The notes under the pieces: generated by a model | What the model was told of the DNA's origin: nothing | Seen by the model: the letters and a program-made list of their open reading frames with translations, nothing else | The model's database searches: none | Position numbers and translations under genes: made by a program | From: Clostridia bacterium | Lineage (GTDB): Bacteria > Bacillota_A > Clostridia > TANB77 > CAG-508 | Reading direction: 5' to 3' | Assembly: GCA_017475185.1 (NCBI GenBank) | Contig: JAFVGB010000004.1 | Span: 109,828 to 173,827 of the forward strand | DNA length: 64,000 nucleotides | In this document: one piece after another, positions 43,481-53,300 of the stretch | How positions within the stretch are numbered: the first letter of the stretch is position 1 | Layout of the letters: each line of letters opens with the position of its first letter

Positions 43481-43931
43481 CGATTAAAACATTGACATTT
43501 CCAGTTTTATCAATAGGTAAATAATTGTCTCTTGCAAGTATTATTCCGCTTTTTTTACTTAAAATTCTATATTGTTCGCCTGGTACACACCAGTCACTTG
43601 AACCATGTTCAATATTGTCATATGCACTCTTTGGTAATGTTTTATAAATTGCATAGAACATTATTGCAAAATATGCTATTGAATAATATTCCATTCCTGT
43701 TATAAAATCTTTTATATATGCATCTTCAAAAACATGTGAAATTGGAAATTTGAATATATTGTCCATTAAATTGGCTGTTATTGATTGCATCCAATTTAAT
43801 CCATTTAATCCTCCGTCAGTGATAGTATATGTCACAGGCGCAACAAGTAGTATGGCTAAAATAATCCATACTACTAGATAAATTAATATATTCTTTTTTA
43901 ATTTCTCCATGAAACTTTTAAATTTATTCAT
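43464..43931 (-). CDS. VirD4/TraG-like coupling ATPase, N-terminal part (before frameshift)
   Basis: The N-terminal 152 residues of the coupling protein: two membrane helices (LIYLVVWIILAILLVAPVTY and YYSIAYFAIMFYAIY), then HGSSDWCVPGEQYRIL and NVNVLIVG, the strand leading into Walker A. At codon 153 the frame meets CGG (43475-43473) and stops two codons later. Reading GGA by a +1 shift at this CGG restores VLIVGGSGSGKS. The start at 43931 is preceded by GAGGGAACT. The rest of both frames is intact, which is unlike a long-dead gene. Confidence 0.83.
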   Translation of the reverse strand: MNKFKSFMEKLKKNILIYLVVWIILAILLVAPVTYTITDGGLNGLNWMQSITANLMDNIFKFPISHVFEDAYIKDFITGMEYYSIAYFAIMFYAIYKTLPKSAYDNIEHGSSDWCVPGEQYRILSKKSGIILARDNYLPIDKTGNVNVLIVGRIW

Positions 43932-43965
43932 ATAAAGTTCCCTCTTTTCTTATGCGTTAATAGTA

Positions 43966-44415
43966 TTATTCTCCTCTTTCTGATTTTGTTGCTCTAACAC
44001 TATTATTTCCTCTAACTTCTTTTAAAGCTTTTCTAACTGATTTATCATCAATTGCTACTACAGTTGTTTTATCAGCTTTTGCTTTGTTAGAAGTTTTAGA
44101 TTTTTTATTTGTAGCTTTTACTATACTGTTATTGTCAAGAACATATTCAACACCTGTTTTTTCGTCAACTCTTTTAACGATTTTTCCATTTTCGTCAACT
44201 ACTTTTGAATATACTCCTACTGATTTTGATAAATCCATCATTGGTGTAGTAAAATCTACAATATGTTCTGGATTTATATCCATATAGTATTTTCCTTTTT
44301 CATTTACAAGAACTTGAAGTGGTCCTCCAACTACTCTTATACTTTCATTTAATTTACTTTTAACTTCCTTTTTTGAAGTCTTTGCTACATTTGAGTTTGC
44401 ACTTGCATTACTCAT
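43966..44415 (-). CDS. Unknown small basic protein of the TraG operon
   Basis: A 149-residue soluble, very basic protein that I do not recognise. Residues 20-80 (SIRVVGGPLQVLVNEKGKYYM, VGVYSKVVDENGKIVKRV) look like a small beta fold; the rest is Lys/Ser/Ala-rich and probably disordered, as in some nucleic-acid-binding proteins. It lies 34 bases upstream of the TraG/VirD4 gene and 44 bases after the 177-residue gene, in one operon. Confidence 0.7.
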   Translation of the reverse strand: MSNASANSNVAKTSKKEVKSKLNESIRVVGGPLQVLVNEKGKYYMDINPEHIVDFTTPMMDLSKSVGVYSKVVDENGKIVKRVDEKTGVEYVLDNNSIVKATNKKSKTSNKAKADKTTVVAIDDKSVRKALKEVRGNNSVRATKSERGE

Positions 44416-44459
44416 CGCAATTCTCCTCTCTTTTTTAATTTCTAGATATTAATTATTTA

Positions 44460-44993
44460 TTAATGTCTAAATTTTTTATCTTCTCTAATTTCAAAAGCAA
44501 AATATGGTTTGTTAGGTTGTAACTCTATTTTACCTTTAACTTCATTAGTTTCTTCATCAAAATATAAGCTTGGTTTTATTTCTTCAGTTGTTTCAGGATC
44601 AATAATTGATATTGGCCTTTGTAAATTTGGTGTATATTTAAATTCTTTAAACACTGTTTCGTTTTCAGAATATAGTGTATCAAACTTAACAGGCATAGGC
44701 TTTTTGGAAATCTTTACTCTATCATCTTGTAATATTCCCATGTTAACAACAACCTTGTTATTAGCAAAAGATAAAATAACAAGTTGATTTCCTTCTTCTT
44801 TAGGCTCATCAACAAAAAAAGTTTTTCTTGATGCTTCATCTCTTAATTCTTCAGCAACTGGTAATCTTTCAATTGTGAATTTTGGTGCACCATTCATAAC
44901 TTCTTTTTTGTCTGTTTTATTTACTTGATATATTACTGTATTAACATTTTTTGGTTCTGTAATGCTAAAATGCTTACCTTGTAAGCTTTCCAT
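44460..44993 (-). CDS. Unknown protein, first gene of the TraG operon
   Basis: A 177-residue soluble, mainly beta-stranded protein with no family I can name and no catalytic motif. It has strands such as KHFSITEPKNVNTVIYQV and NQLVILSFANNKVVVNMGIL and an acidic C-terminal half. The SD is GAGAGGGGTG before the ATG, and the promoter is at 45058-45086. With the next gene it accompanies a lone VirD4-like ATPase, so a part in substrate recruitment is possible but unproven. Confidence 0.7.
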   Translation of the reverse strand: MESLQGKHFSITEPKNVNTVIYQVNKTDKKEVMNGAPKFTIERLPVAEELRDEASRKTFFVDEPKEEGNQLVILSFANNKVVVNMGILQDDRVKISKKPMPVKFDTLYSENETVFKEFKYTPNLQRPISIIDPETTEEIKPSLYFDEETNEVKGKIELQPNKPYFAFEIREDKKFRH

Positions 44994-45057
44994 ATACCAT
45001 ACACCCCTCTCCTATGAAACTCTATCATAGTTAATCTTTTGTATAATTACACTTACA

Positions 45058-45086
45058 ATTATACTATTTTTTTCGCATAAAGTCAA
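45058..45086 (-). promoter_or_regulatory. Promoter of the TraG/VirD4 operon
   Basis: TTGACT (45086-45081), 17-base spacer, consensus TATAAT (45063-45058), leader about 60 bases. Confidence 0.75.
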
Positions 45087-45129
45087 CACTTTTATGTGAA
45101 CTTTTATATTATTTACATCTTTAAAAAAA

Positions 45130-45160
45130 GAGAAATTCAATTTAATTTCTTGAATTTCTC
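45130..45160 (-). terminator. Terminator of the DnaJ-like gene
   Basis: GAGAAATTCAA and TTGAATTTCTC around a 9-base loop, with a T run on the minus strand. Confidence 0.75.
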
Positions 45161-45168
45161 GTTATGTT

Positions 45169-46086
45169 TTATTTCATACTCATAGTTCTAGGTTCAAAAT
45201 GAGATACTTCACTCAAATCTTTGAATAGTTTTGTTTCTTTTTCACTCATGTCTTTTGGAACCATAATCTTAACTTCAGCTACCAAATCTCCTCTACTTCC
45301 TTTTCCGTCTTTGTAGCCTTTTCCTGCGATTCTTATCAATTCGCCACTTTGAGTTCCTTTTGGAACAATTACATTTACTTCCTCATCAATTGTTGAAAAA
45401 CTTGCTTTTGTTCCTAATGCAGCTTCCCAAGGTGTAATTGGTAAATATTTATATAAATCATATCCTACTAATTTAAAATCTTTATCATCTTGAATGTTGA
45501 TTTTTATAAATAAATCCCCATTTCTTCCACCATTTTCTCCGTTTTTTCCTTGACCTATAAGCCTAATTTTTTCTTTATTTTGTATACCTGCTGGGATTTT
45601 AACATCAAAACTTCTCATATTTCCATTAACAGTTCTTAATGAAATCTTTTTTTGTAATCCATAAAAAGCATCATTAATAGAAATATTCATCTCTGTTTCA
45701 ATATTTTCACCTTTTTTTGGCACTTTTCCATTTTTAGCAGTTGTTGTACGAGCTTCCATTTTTTTGCTATCTATAGGTCCGAAAAAGATATTAAAAAAAT
45801 CTCCTACAATAGATGTTTTACCTTGTTGTGCTCCAGCTTCTGCTTTAGCTTTTTTCTTACCGACATAATTGTTCCACATTCTATCATATTTTCTTTTTGA
45901 ATTAGCCTCTGATAGCACTCTATAAGCTTCATTTATATCTTTAAATCTTTCTTCAGCATTTCTATTTCCCACATTAACATCAGGGTGATATTTTTTTGCT
46001 TGTTCTCTATACGCAATTTTAATTTGTTCAGCTGTTACTTTATTGTTTTCTAAATCTAAAATCTTATAATAATCTTTAAAAATCAT
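45169..46086 (-). CDS. DnaJ/CbpA-type co-chaperone without zinc finger
   Basis: A 305-residue J-domain protein. The J domain (1-70) has the HPD triad in YHPDVN that stimulates the DnaK ATPase. A short linker with Ala/Gly/Lys follows, then two C-terminal substrate-binding beta domains with RLIGQGKNGENGGRNGDLFI and LRIAGKG-like sequences. The Cys-rich zinc finger of true DnaJ is absent, so it is a CbpA-type (type B) co-chaperone. No dnaK or grpE is adjacent. Promoter at 46121-46148. Confidence 0.9.
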   Translation of the reverse strand: MIFKDYYKILDLENNKVTAEQIKIAYREQAKKYHPDVNVGNRNAEERFKDINEAYRVLSEANSKRKYDRMWNNYVGKKKAKAEAGAQQGKTSIVGDFFNIFFGPIDSKKMEARTTTAKNGKVPKKGENIETEMNISINDAFYGLQKKISLRTVNGNMRSFDVKIPAGIQNKEKIRLIGQGKNGENGGRNGDLFIKINIQDDKDFKLVGYDLYKYLPITPWEAALGTKASFSTIDEEVNVIVPKGTQSGELIRIAGKGYKDGKGSRGDLVAEVKIMVPKDMSEKETKLFKDLSEVSHFEPRTMSMK

Positions 46087-46120
46087 TGAACGTCCCCCTA
46101 ATTCTTAATCATTTGGAAGT

Positions 46121-46148
46121 ATTATAACATACATTTTAAAATTTGTAA
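46121..46148 (-). promoter_or_regulatory. Promoter of the DnaJ-like gene
   Basis: TTACAA (46148-46143), 16-base spacer, TATAAT (46126-46121) with TG one base upstream. Confidence 0.55.
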
Positions 46149-46166
46149 CTAGTTTTTAGAAATAAT

Positions 46167-46338
46167 TTGAAACATTTGAGGACGGTCTTTTTTGGGGGAA
46201 ATGGGGACGGTTCTGTTTTTGGAAATAGGGACGGTTCTGTTTGGCAATTATTTTTTATTGCCAAACAGAACCGTCCCTATTTCCAAAAACAGAACCGTCC
46301 CCATTTCCCAAAAAAAGACCGTCCCCAAATGTTTCAAA
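46167..46338. repeat. GGGACGGTTC palindromic repeat, copy 2 (large cruciform)
   Basis: A near-perfect palindrome of about 170 bases: TTTGAAACATTTG at the left pairs with CAAATGTTTCAAA at the right. Each arm carries GACGGTC, GGGGACGGTTCTG and AGGGACGGTTCTG in series. The centre TTTGGCAAT/ATTGCCAAA has a tiny AT loop. It lies between the divergent-side DnaJ promoter and the ddl stop. Confidence 0.9.
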
Positions 46339-46368
46339 AAAGGACAGCCTTCTATTAACCTAATTTCT

Positions 46369-47574
46369 TTATTTATTAACACCAATCTTATTTCCATTTA
46401 AAGCCAAAATATTTTGGTCATAAGAAAATGTTAAATTATCTCTTTCTCTTTTTCTTTTTAAAGCAATTTGAACTAAGTCATCAATTTCTTCTGAAAAACT
46501 CTTTCCAGTTGCTTCCCATAAATAATATGAAAGTGCTCCTGGTATTGTGTTAATTTCATTAACATACACATCATTTGTATCATTATCTACCAAGAAATCA
46601 ATTCTAGACACTCCATTGCATCCAAGAACTTTAAATGTTTCAACAGCCATTTTTTGAATTTTTGACTTCATTTCATCACTTATTTCAGCTGGTAACTTTC
46701 TTTTTAAAGATGCCATACCTTGTTTGGCACCTCCACTTTCTCCAACATTTCCAGCTTTTGTTTTGCTTCCAGACATATATTTATCTGTATAGCTTAAAAT
46801 TTCGTCACTTCCAACTGGTTCTTCACATTCAGAAGGTTTAGCATTTGATACATCACCTAAAACTGAGCAATTTACTTCTTTTAAATTTGTAATAGCATTT
46901 TCTATCATTACTCTATCTGAAAATTGCATTGCATATTCTATTGCTTCTACTAAACTTGATCTATCTTTTGCTTTTTTTATTCCAACACTTGACCCTAAAT
47001 TACCAGCTTTAACAATTACTGGATATCTTAATTTTTCTTCAACTTCTTTAATATATTTATCTTCATCTTTTATATAATCACATGAATAAAAAGCTATGTA
47101 ATCTAATGATGAAATTCCTGCTTCTTTTAAAACTCTTCTCATCATTATTTTATCCATACCAATACTTGCTGATAATGTATCACATCCTATATATGGAACA
47201 TTTATTGTCTCTAAAAATCCTGCTATGCTTCCATCTTCACCATTTGTTCCATGCATTGTAGGGAATGCAACATCTATTGTATTTATAATGTTATCTCCAA
47301 ATTTTTTCATTGGAAATCTAACTAAATTAATCTTTGTTCCATCATTTACCAATGTAATTTGAGTTAATCCTTTAATTAAAGCTTTCATATCTCTAAATGA
47401 TTTTAATTCTAATAATTCTGCACCTGTGTACATTAAACCTTGCTTACTAATATATATTGGAACAATTTCATATTTATCTTGGTTGATATTGCTCATTGCT
47501 TGATTTGCAGTAATTATTGAAATTTCATGTTCAACAGATCTACCTCCAAATATAACTCCTAATTTTACCTTCAT
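46369..47574 (-). CDS. ddl: D-alanine--D-alanine ligase
   Basis: A 401-residue ATP-grasp ligase joining two D-Ala for peptidoglycan. N-terminal VIFGGRSVEHEISI (residues 8-21), PTMHGTNGEDGSIAG, the ATP-binding VIVKAGNLGSSVGIKKA, and the C-terminal NEINTIPGALSYYLW (Mg and substrate site) are all present. It is longer than most Ddl proteins because of an insertion around residues 255-295 (SGSKTKAGNVGESGGAKQG). It follows the MurF-like gene by 20 bases, and the two gene products act in sequence. Confidence 0.93.
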   Translation of the reverse strand: MKVKLGVIFGGRSVEHEISIITANQAMSNINQDKYEIVPIYISKQGLMYTGAELLELKSFRDMKALIKGLTQITLVNDGTKINLVRFPMKKFGDNIINTIDVAFPTMHGTNGEDGSIAGFLETINVPYIGCDTLSASIGMDKIMMRRVLKEAGISSLDYIAFYSCDYIKDEDKYIKEVEEKLRYPVIVKAGNLGSSVGIKKAKDRSSLVEAIEYAMQFSDRVMIENAITNLKEVNCSVLGDVSNAKPSECEEPVGSDEILSYTDKYMSGSKTKAGNVGESGGAKQGMASLKRKLPAEISDEMKSKIQKMAVETFKVLGCNGVSRIDFLVDNDTNDVYVNEINTIPGALSYYLWEATGKSFSEEIDDLVQIALKRKRERDNLTFSYDQNILALNGNKIGVNK

Positions 47575-47594
47575 TTATATCATCTTCCTTTCAA

Positions 47595-49196
47595 TTATAA
47601 ATAATTATCTGGCAAATCATTTTCAAGCAAAACAACAGCTTTACTTGCATCAAATTCAGCCAATTTTTTAAATGCATCATTTATGTCTTTTGCAACATAC
47701 ACTTTTTCTTTAGGATAGTTTGTACGTTCTATACCTTTATTTAAGTTAATTGCCTGTTTTTCTCCAACTAGAATTATGAAATCGCAATATTTAGTTGCCT
47801 CTTCTGCAAATTCCGAATTATATTTTTCTGCAAATTCTCCTAAATCTACCATTCCTGGTGTTACCAATATACGTGTTCTGTTTTCAAATCTTCCTAGAGT
47901 TTTTACAGCCATTTTAGCACCTTTTATATTTGAATTATAAGCATCATCTATAATTAATAATCCATTTGGATTTCTTTTTAACTCTAATCTATGTGGAACA
48001 GGTTTTAAAAATCTTATTCCAGCTTTAATTTCATCTGAATTTAAGCCTAAATGTTGAGCTACTGCAATTGCTCCAACAATATTTAAAATGCTGTGCTCTC
48101 CTAGTAATTTAGTTTTTATGTTTGTAATTTCAGCTGTTGGTGTATGAACATCAAAAACTGAGCCAGATTCTTCAATTCTTATGTTATATGCATAATATTC
48201 TGAATTATTGTCTAATCCATATTTAACATTATTTTTTTCAAAATTAATTTTCTTAATATTTTCGTCTTCATTATTTACAAAAGCAATACCATTTGCTGGT
48301 AAAGAATCTACTAATTCCATTTTAGTTTTTTGTACATTTTCCAATGATTTAAATGTTTCTAAATGTTGAGGTCCAATTGCTGTTAAAATTCCGTATTCTG
48401 GACTTACAATATCACAAATTTCTTTTATATCTCCGATATTTTTTGCACCCATTTCGCATACGAAAATTTCATGAGTATTTTCTAGTTTTTCATTAATTGT
48501 TCTTACAACTCCAAGTGTTGTATTATAGCTTTCTGGTGTCATTAAAGTATTATATTTTTGAGATAAAATTGATGCAACAATGTATTTTGTTGTTGTTTTT
48601 CCATAGCTTCCAGTTATTCCAATTACTTTTAAATTATTTGCATCTTTTAATTTCTTTTTAGCATTTTTTATAAATCCGTTATTTATTGATTTTTCAATTG
48701 GCTTATTAATATTGTTTATTAGCATAATTAAATATGTTGATAATATTAAAATTATACTTAAAAATAACAATGTGATTGGTAATCCAACCATTTTGATGAT
48801 AGTATTTTCAAATATTGCTGGAATTAATAATATATTTCCTATTATTACTGGAATTAGAAATATTATTGTTCCTGTTATAAATAATCTTTTTACCCTTTTT
48901 GTATAAACTAGTGGCTTTTTAACTTTGTAAATTTGTCTTGAGATATACAGTAAAGCAGCAAAAATGATACCAACTATCAAACCAGCTGTTGTATTGAAAA
49001 TTAAAGCTATTGCGGGTATTACAAGAATTAAATCTCTTACTGTTACTTTTTCTTTTTTATTTTTATTCATCCATGTTTTATATCTATCATTCATATATGA
49101 TTCAAGTTGTAGCATATGAAAACCGTGTTTTAATTTATAAAAATAATACATATACATTAATATTAATACTACGTTTAATAATAAATAATTAACCAT
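47595..49196 (-). CDS. murF: MurF-like Mur ligase with N-terminal membrane segments
   Basis: A 533-residue Mur-family ligase. The first 170 residues contain a membrane helix, a basic loop and about three more hydrophobic helices, an N-terminal extension seen in some Clostridia. The ligase core then starts with GITGSYGKTTTKYIVASIL (ATP loop), YNTTLGVVRTI, CEMGAKNIGDI and a LEllRNPNG-like segment LELKRNPNGLLIIDDAYN. It most likely adds D-Ala-D-Ala to UDP-MurNAc-tripeptide, as supported by the ddl gene downstream. The ATG has no close SD; a strong SD and a three-codon frame lie 18-40 bases upstream. Confidence 0.85.
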   Translation of the reverse strand: MVNYLLLNVVLILMYMYYFYKLKHGFHMLQLESYMNDRYKTWMNKNKKEKVTVRDLILVIPAIALIFNTTAGLIVGIIFAALLYISRQIYKVKKPLVYTKRVKRLFITGTIIFLIPVIIGNILLIPAIFENTIIKMVGLPITLLFLSIILILSTYLIMLINNINKPIEKSINNGFIKNAKKKLKDANNLKVIGITGSYGKTTTKYIVASILSQKYNTLMTPESYNTTLGVVRTINEKLENTHEIFVCEMGAKNIGDIKEICDIVSPEYGILTAIGPQHLETFKSLENVQKTKMELVDSLPANGIAFVNNEDENIKKINFEKNNVKYGLDNNSEYYAYNIRIEESGSVFDVHTPTAEITNIKTKLLGEHSILNIVGAIAVAQHLGLNSDEIKAGIRFLKPVPHRLELKRNPNGLLIIDDAYNSNIKGAKMAVKTLGRFENRTRILVTPGMVDLGEFAEKYNSEFAEEATKYCDFIILVGEKQAINLNKGIERTNYPKEKVYVAKDINDAFKKLAEFDASKAVVLLENDLPDNYL

Positions 49197-49214
49197 TTAA
49201 TTTGTGTATGATAT

Positions 49215-49226
49215 TTAATTTACCAT
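49215..49226 (-). promoter_or_regulatory. Three-codon upstream frame before murF
   Basis: ATG-GTA-AAT-TAA at 49226-49215 sits after the only good SD (AAAGGAG, 49236-49230). The murF start 18 bases further on reads ATG-GTT-AAT-TAT, an almost exact echo. It may be a leader peptide for coupled translation, or the scar of a small duplication. Confidence 0.45.
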
Positions 49227-49292
49227 ACTCTCCTTTCTTATTTTAGTTTCTGTGAATTTCATTAATAATTCACAATTGTCAAAATTTTTTCA

Positions 49293-49352
49293 AGACCGTC
49301 CCCTTAATGTTTCAAAATTGAAACAAAAAAAGACCGTCCCAAAATGTTTCAA
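49293..49352. repeat. GACCGTCCC repeat, copy 3 (partial)
   Basis: AAGACCGTCCC followed by TAATGTTTCAAA, then AAAGACCGTCCC followed by AAATGTTTCAAA: two direct half-units of the same family as 46167-46338, without the second arm except a short TTTCAAAATTGAAA stem. Confidence 0.75.
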
Positions 49353-49360
49353 AAAAAAAA

Positions 49361-50137
49361 TTATTTGTCATTTTTTAAAAATTCGTCTAATACTGTAAGT
49401 ACATTTCCTAATTCTTCCAAATATGAGAAATGGCTTCTGCCCTTATATACAACTAATCCACTGTCTGGAATTAATTTTTCCATTGTTTTAGCGTCTTCAA
49501 CTGGTGTTGCTGTGTCATTTTCTCCCCATATTATTAATGTTGGTGCTTTTATATTTGGCATTAGGTGTTTCTGATCTTCATTTAATATTATTGACATTGT
49601 TTTTCTTAGTACTTCTGGTGAGTTTTTATAGTCGCTTGAGCCAAATTTTCCAAGCATTCTTTCTTTTATATTGTTAAACATTTCTGTTTTAGGGAATAAC
49701 TTTGTTATGTTTTTTAATGTTTTAAATGTATATACTTTAAAATAATATTTTGGTTTTCTTTTTGGTACAATTCCAGCACTATCTATTAAAACAATTTTAT
49801 TAATTTTTCTTAAATTTCTACCTGCTAAATTTATTATCATTCTTCCACCATTTGAATGTCCAATTAATATTGGATTTTCTATGTTTAAAGCATCTAAGAA
49901 ATCGTTCAAAAAATTTGAAAAATCTTCTGTTGATAGTGGTTCTTTAGGTAAATCGCTTTTTCCAAATCCTATTACATCTAAATTATATACTTTAAAATAT
50001 TTACTTAAATGATTTTGTAGTGGTTTCATTGTGTCGAGATTTGTAAGCCATCCATGTACTAATACTACTGGCTTTCCTTCTCCTGAAACTTCATAATTTA
50101 TATTATATCCATTTATATTTATATTCAATTCTATCAC
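49361..50137 (-). CDS. Alpha/beta hydrolase
   Basis: A 258-residue alpha/beta-fold hydrolase. The oxyanion HG motif is in VVLVHGWLTN, the nucleophile elbow is GHSNGGRM (about residues 93-100), the acid is in IIWGENDTATP (Asp near 213) and the His in GRSHFSYLE. All three catalytic residues are in place. The family includes esterases and C-C hydrolases; the substrate cannot be assigned. It stands alone between the REP-like repeat and the giant surface gene. Confidence 0.88.
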   Translation of the reverse strand: MIELNININGYNINYEVSGEGKPVVLVHGWLTNLDTMKPLQNHLSKYFKVYNLDVIGFGKSDLPKEPLSTEDFSNFLNDFLDALNIENPILIGHSNGGRMIINLAGRNLRKINKIVLIDSAGIVPKRKPKYYFKVYTFKTLKNITKLFPKTEMFNNIKERMLGKFGSSDYKNSPEVLRKTMSIILNEDQKHLMPNIKAPTLIIWGENDTATPVEDAKTMEKLIPDSGLVVYKGRSHFSYLEELGNVLTVLDEFLKNDK

Positions 50138-50283
50138 CTTACATAATTATTCATGCTCTCATTTTATAATATATATGCTGATAAATCAATATTTATATTT
50201 GAAATTAATTAATTTATTACTAATATTGTTATATAGATTGATTATATCATTTATTATTCACTTAGTTATATTTATATATAATT

Positions 50284-50320
50284 AAAAACAACATATAGCA
50301 GAACGCTATATGTTGTTTTT
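50284..50320 (-). terminator. Terminator of the giant surface-protein gene
   Basis: AAAAACAACATATAGC, loop AGAAC, GCTATATGTTGTTTTT: a perfect 16-base stem with T and A flanks. The remaining bases of 50138-50397 show nothing else. Confidence 0.8.
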
Positions 50321-50397
50321 TAGAATTAAATATTTTTTAAACTTTCATTTTCAATTTTTTGATTGATGATTTTAACAAGTGTCTTCAATTTCATCAT

Positions 50398-53300
50398 CTA
50401 ATAACTTCTTTTAATTACAGACCATCCATTTCCGTGAGAATAAATAGGTTCAATACTATATTGTGTATCTGTTAGGTTAATAACACCTTCTCTATCTTGT
50501 GATAAGCCTGTGTATTCATCCCAAACATATAAGTTACCATTACTATCTAATGCTTTATGTTGTGTTTGTTTTACAATTTCAACTCCGTCAATTTGTATTT
50601 CTTCTGTTGGCTCTGCTGTTTGGAATGGTGTTATGTTGGTTGTTTTTTCTACTGTATAGCTACTAACTCCTGTTGGTATTACCCTGTATATGTCTCCATA
50701 GCTATCTTCAAATTCATATTCTCCAACTACTCTTGAAACTTTTCCAACTCCGAAGTAATCTCCTGATAATTTTGTCTTACTCCATGTTAATACTCCGTTA
50801 TATAACGATACATCATAAATATCACCATTTGTTGATAAGTATTTTGTTGCAAAGTTAGATTGAGGATAATTGAATCTTATAAATTCTCTTGCTACTTGTA
50901 TCCTTAAATCATTATTAACTTCCCCATATACATCTTGTATAAAGTCATCATAGAATGTGAATTCTCCCATTGTTGTTCCGTGTACTCCTTGGTAACCGTA
51001 TAGTTTTCCATTTTCTCCTGTAATAATCATTGTTCCATTGATATTTTCTAAATCTGTTACTTTCTGATTATATAATGCTGACTCTGAATCTTCATATCTG
51101 CTTACAAATGATTTTGATGAATAAACGTATTCTAATAAAGCTCCATCCTCATCTATAAGCAATGTATCGAAATAATTTTTAACTATTTTCTTTGAATATA
51201 TCTGTTCTGTTTCCCAGTTATAATCCGTTTTTATTCCATTTTCAGTAGTTATATTTTCACTTAAACGATATACCCCATCGTCTTTGTATCCAATATAAAT
51301 ATTTGTTCTCTTAATTATTCTAGGGCTTGTACTTATTGTTGTTGATGTATAAGTTTTGTAACCTACTTCTGTAAATTCTCCTATTTTTTCAGATGTCCAA
51401 CTGTAATCTGTTACTGTTCCATCTTCTGTTTTTATATTTTCTGTTAAGCTATATGTTCCATCAGCTTTATAGCCAATGTAAAAGTTTGTTCTTATAATTA
51501 TTCTAGGACTTGTACTTACCGTTGTTGATGAAGCAGTTTCGTATTCTAACTTTATAAATTCTCCTATTCCTTCGGCCTCTTTAAATACATCCGTATTATT
51601 CTTGTTACCATAAACCTTACCATTATTACCTAAGATTACACTTCTACTATTAAGTATTTCTGTAATAGCAAAATCATCTCCTGCACTTGCTATGTCACCT
51701 GCTTTGCTTCCTGGGAATGGTACCCATTTCTTAGTACTGCTATCTATATACCAACTGTTACCTTTGCTATCTTTTAACTCATAACCATTTTGCAATATTT
51801 CTTCCATTTTTATACCATCTCTATAGAATGCATAAAATATATCATCTCCTCCAGTTTGAGTTATACATGTAGCCATAGTTACTTTAGATGTATTTCCAGC
51901 TCCTAAATATCCACTATAATTAGATCCCCATGCCCAAAGTTTTCCATAGTTATCTATTGCAACGAATCCATATGGACTTCCTGTACTTACATTAGATATT
52001 TTTTCTATTTTAAATTCAGGGTCACTTTGTTTATTTGAATATAAAGGTGTTCCTTGTATATCATTTAAACAAATAATTTCATTATCCGTTGTTGCTGCAC
52101 CTGTTGGAAGTCCTAAATTGTCTGGATGTTGTCCACATACCCAAATATTACCTTCATAATCTAATGCTACATAGAATTGATATGAATCTGTACTATAATA
52201 TCTATAAATAAATTTTAATTCCATATCTGGTTCATTAAATACATATTTTGGTACATCACCACTTATATTCCATACTTCGTGGTCACTTGTAACTGCATAA
52301 TGATTTCCATAATTTACTTCTAAGTGTACAATTTCTTTTCCTGCTAAAGGATTTTTTCTTCCTTTTTCAGATTGTGTAATGTTTACTGGTTCTCCTGAAA
52401 CTCCAAAATACCATAAGTCACCATTTTCTGCTATTGCAAATCTGTCATTTGCGACGTCTTTGAATTTTGTTCCGTATAATTTATTTTCTTTTGATACATT
52501 AATTACTTCGTTGTTAGAACTTATTGCATCTTCTGCTATATACGTTGTTAGACATTTTCCTGTAGCTAATTCATATATATATCCTTCAGAATCTAAGGCA
52601 TATGTACAGCCACATTCTACTATTGTTTTATCTTCTAAGTCAGTTCCTGTAAAGTCAACCAACGTAGAAGTTCCTTTATATACCTTACCATCAACAAATT
52701 TATATTGTCCCTTAGTTTCAATAGCATAATATTTCTTGATATTCTCTTCATTTACTTCTCCGTAAATATTGATTACATCTTGTGAAATATCACCATAATT
52801 TACAACTATATTGCCAGACGTAGCCACATATCTGTTTTTTGTTTTTCCATCTATATCAACAACTGTTCCGCCATTAATATAAACTATTTTACCAACACTT
52901 TCATCTTTTTCTAGTGTATTGTTTTCTGTAAAAATCCATAATTGTCCATTTGCATCTACTAAATCAATAGCAGCATTTTCGTTTGTATAATTATCTGTAC
53001 CATGATCACTAAAGTTTATTGCGGTATCTGCAATTTCAGATGAAATTACAGATGGAGTTCTTGTTAAATTATAGCCAAATGTCCATACTTTATTATCTCC
53101 AGTAACTATATATTGATATTTATTATCCATATTTGAAGCATAACTACGTGAATAATTATTTTTTGTTGTATACACTCTAGTTGCTCCCTCACACACTCCA
53201 ACATATGACCATTCTTTTGAACTTGTAATGCTTGAATTTGCACCTGAAATGTAAACTGAGCCATCTTCACAGACCAATATACCATGATTTTTGTCAACAA

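Noticed and set aside
46167..46401. Short frames inside the GGGACGGTTC palindromes
   Set aside because: They read through the repeat arms on both strands and have no ribosome site.
50398..50500. LPXTG or other sorting signal at the end of the giant protein
   Set aside because: The C-terminus lacks an LPXTG-like motif, hydrophobic helix and basic tail, so no sortase anchoring is claimed.
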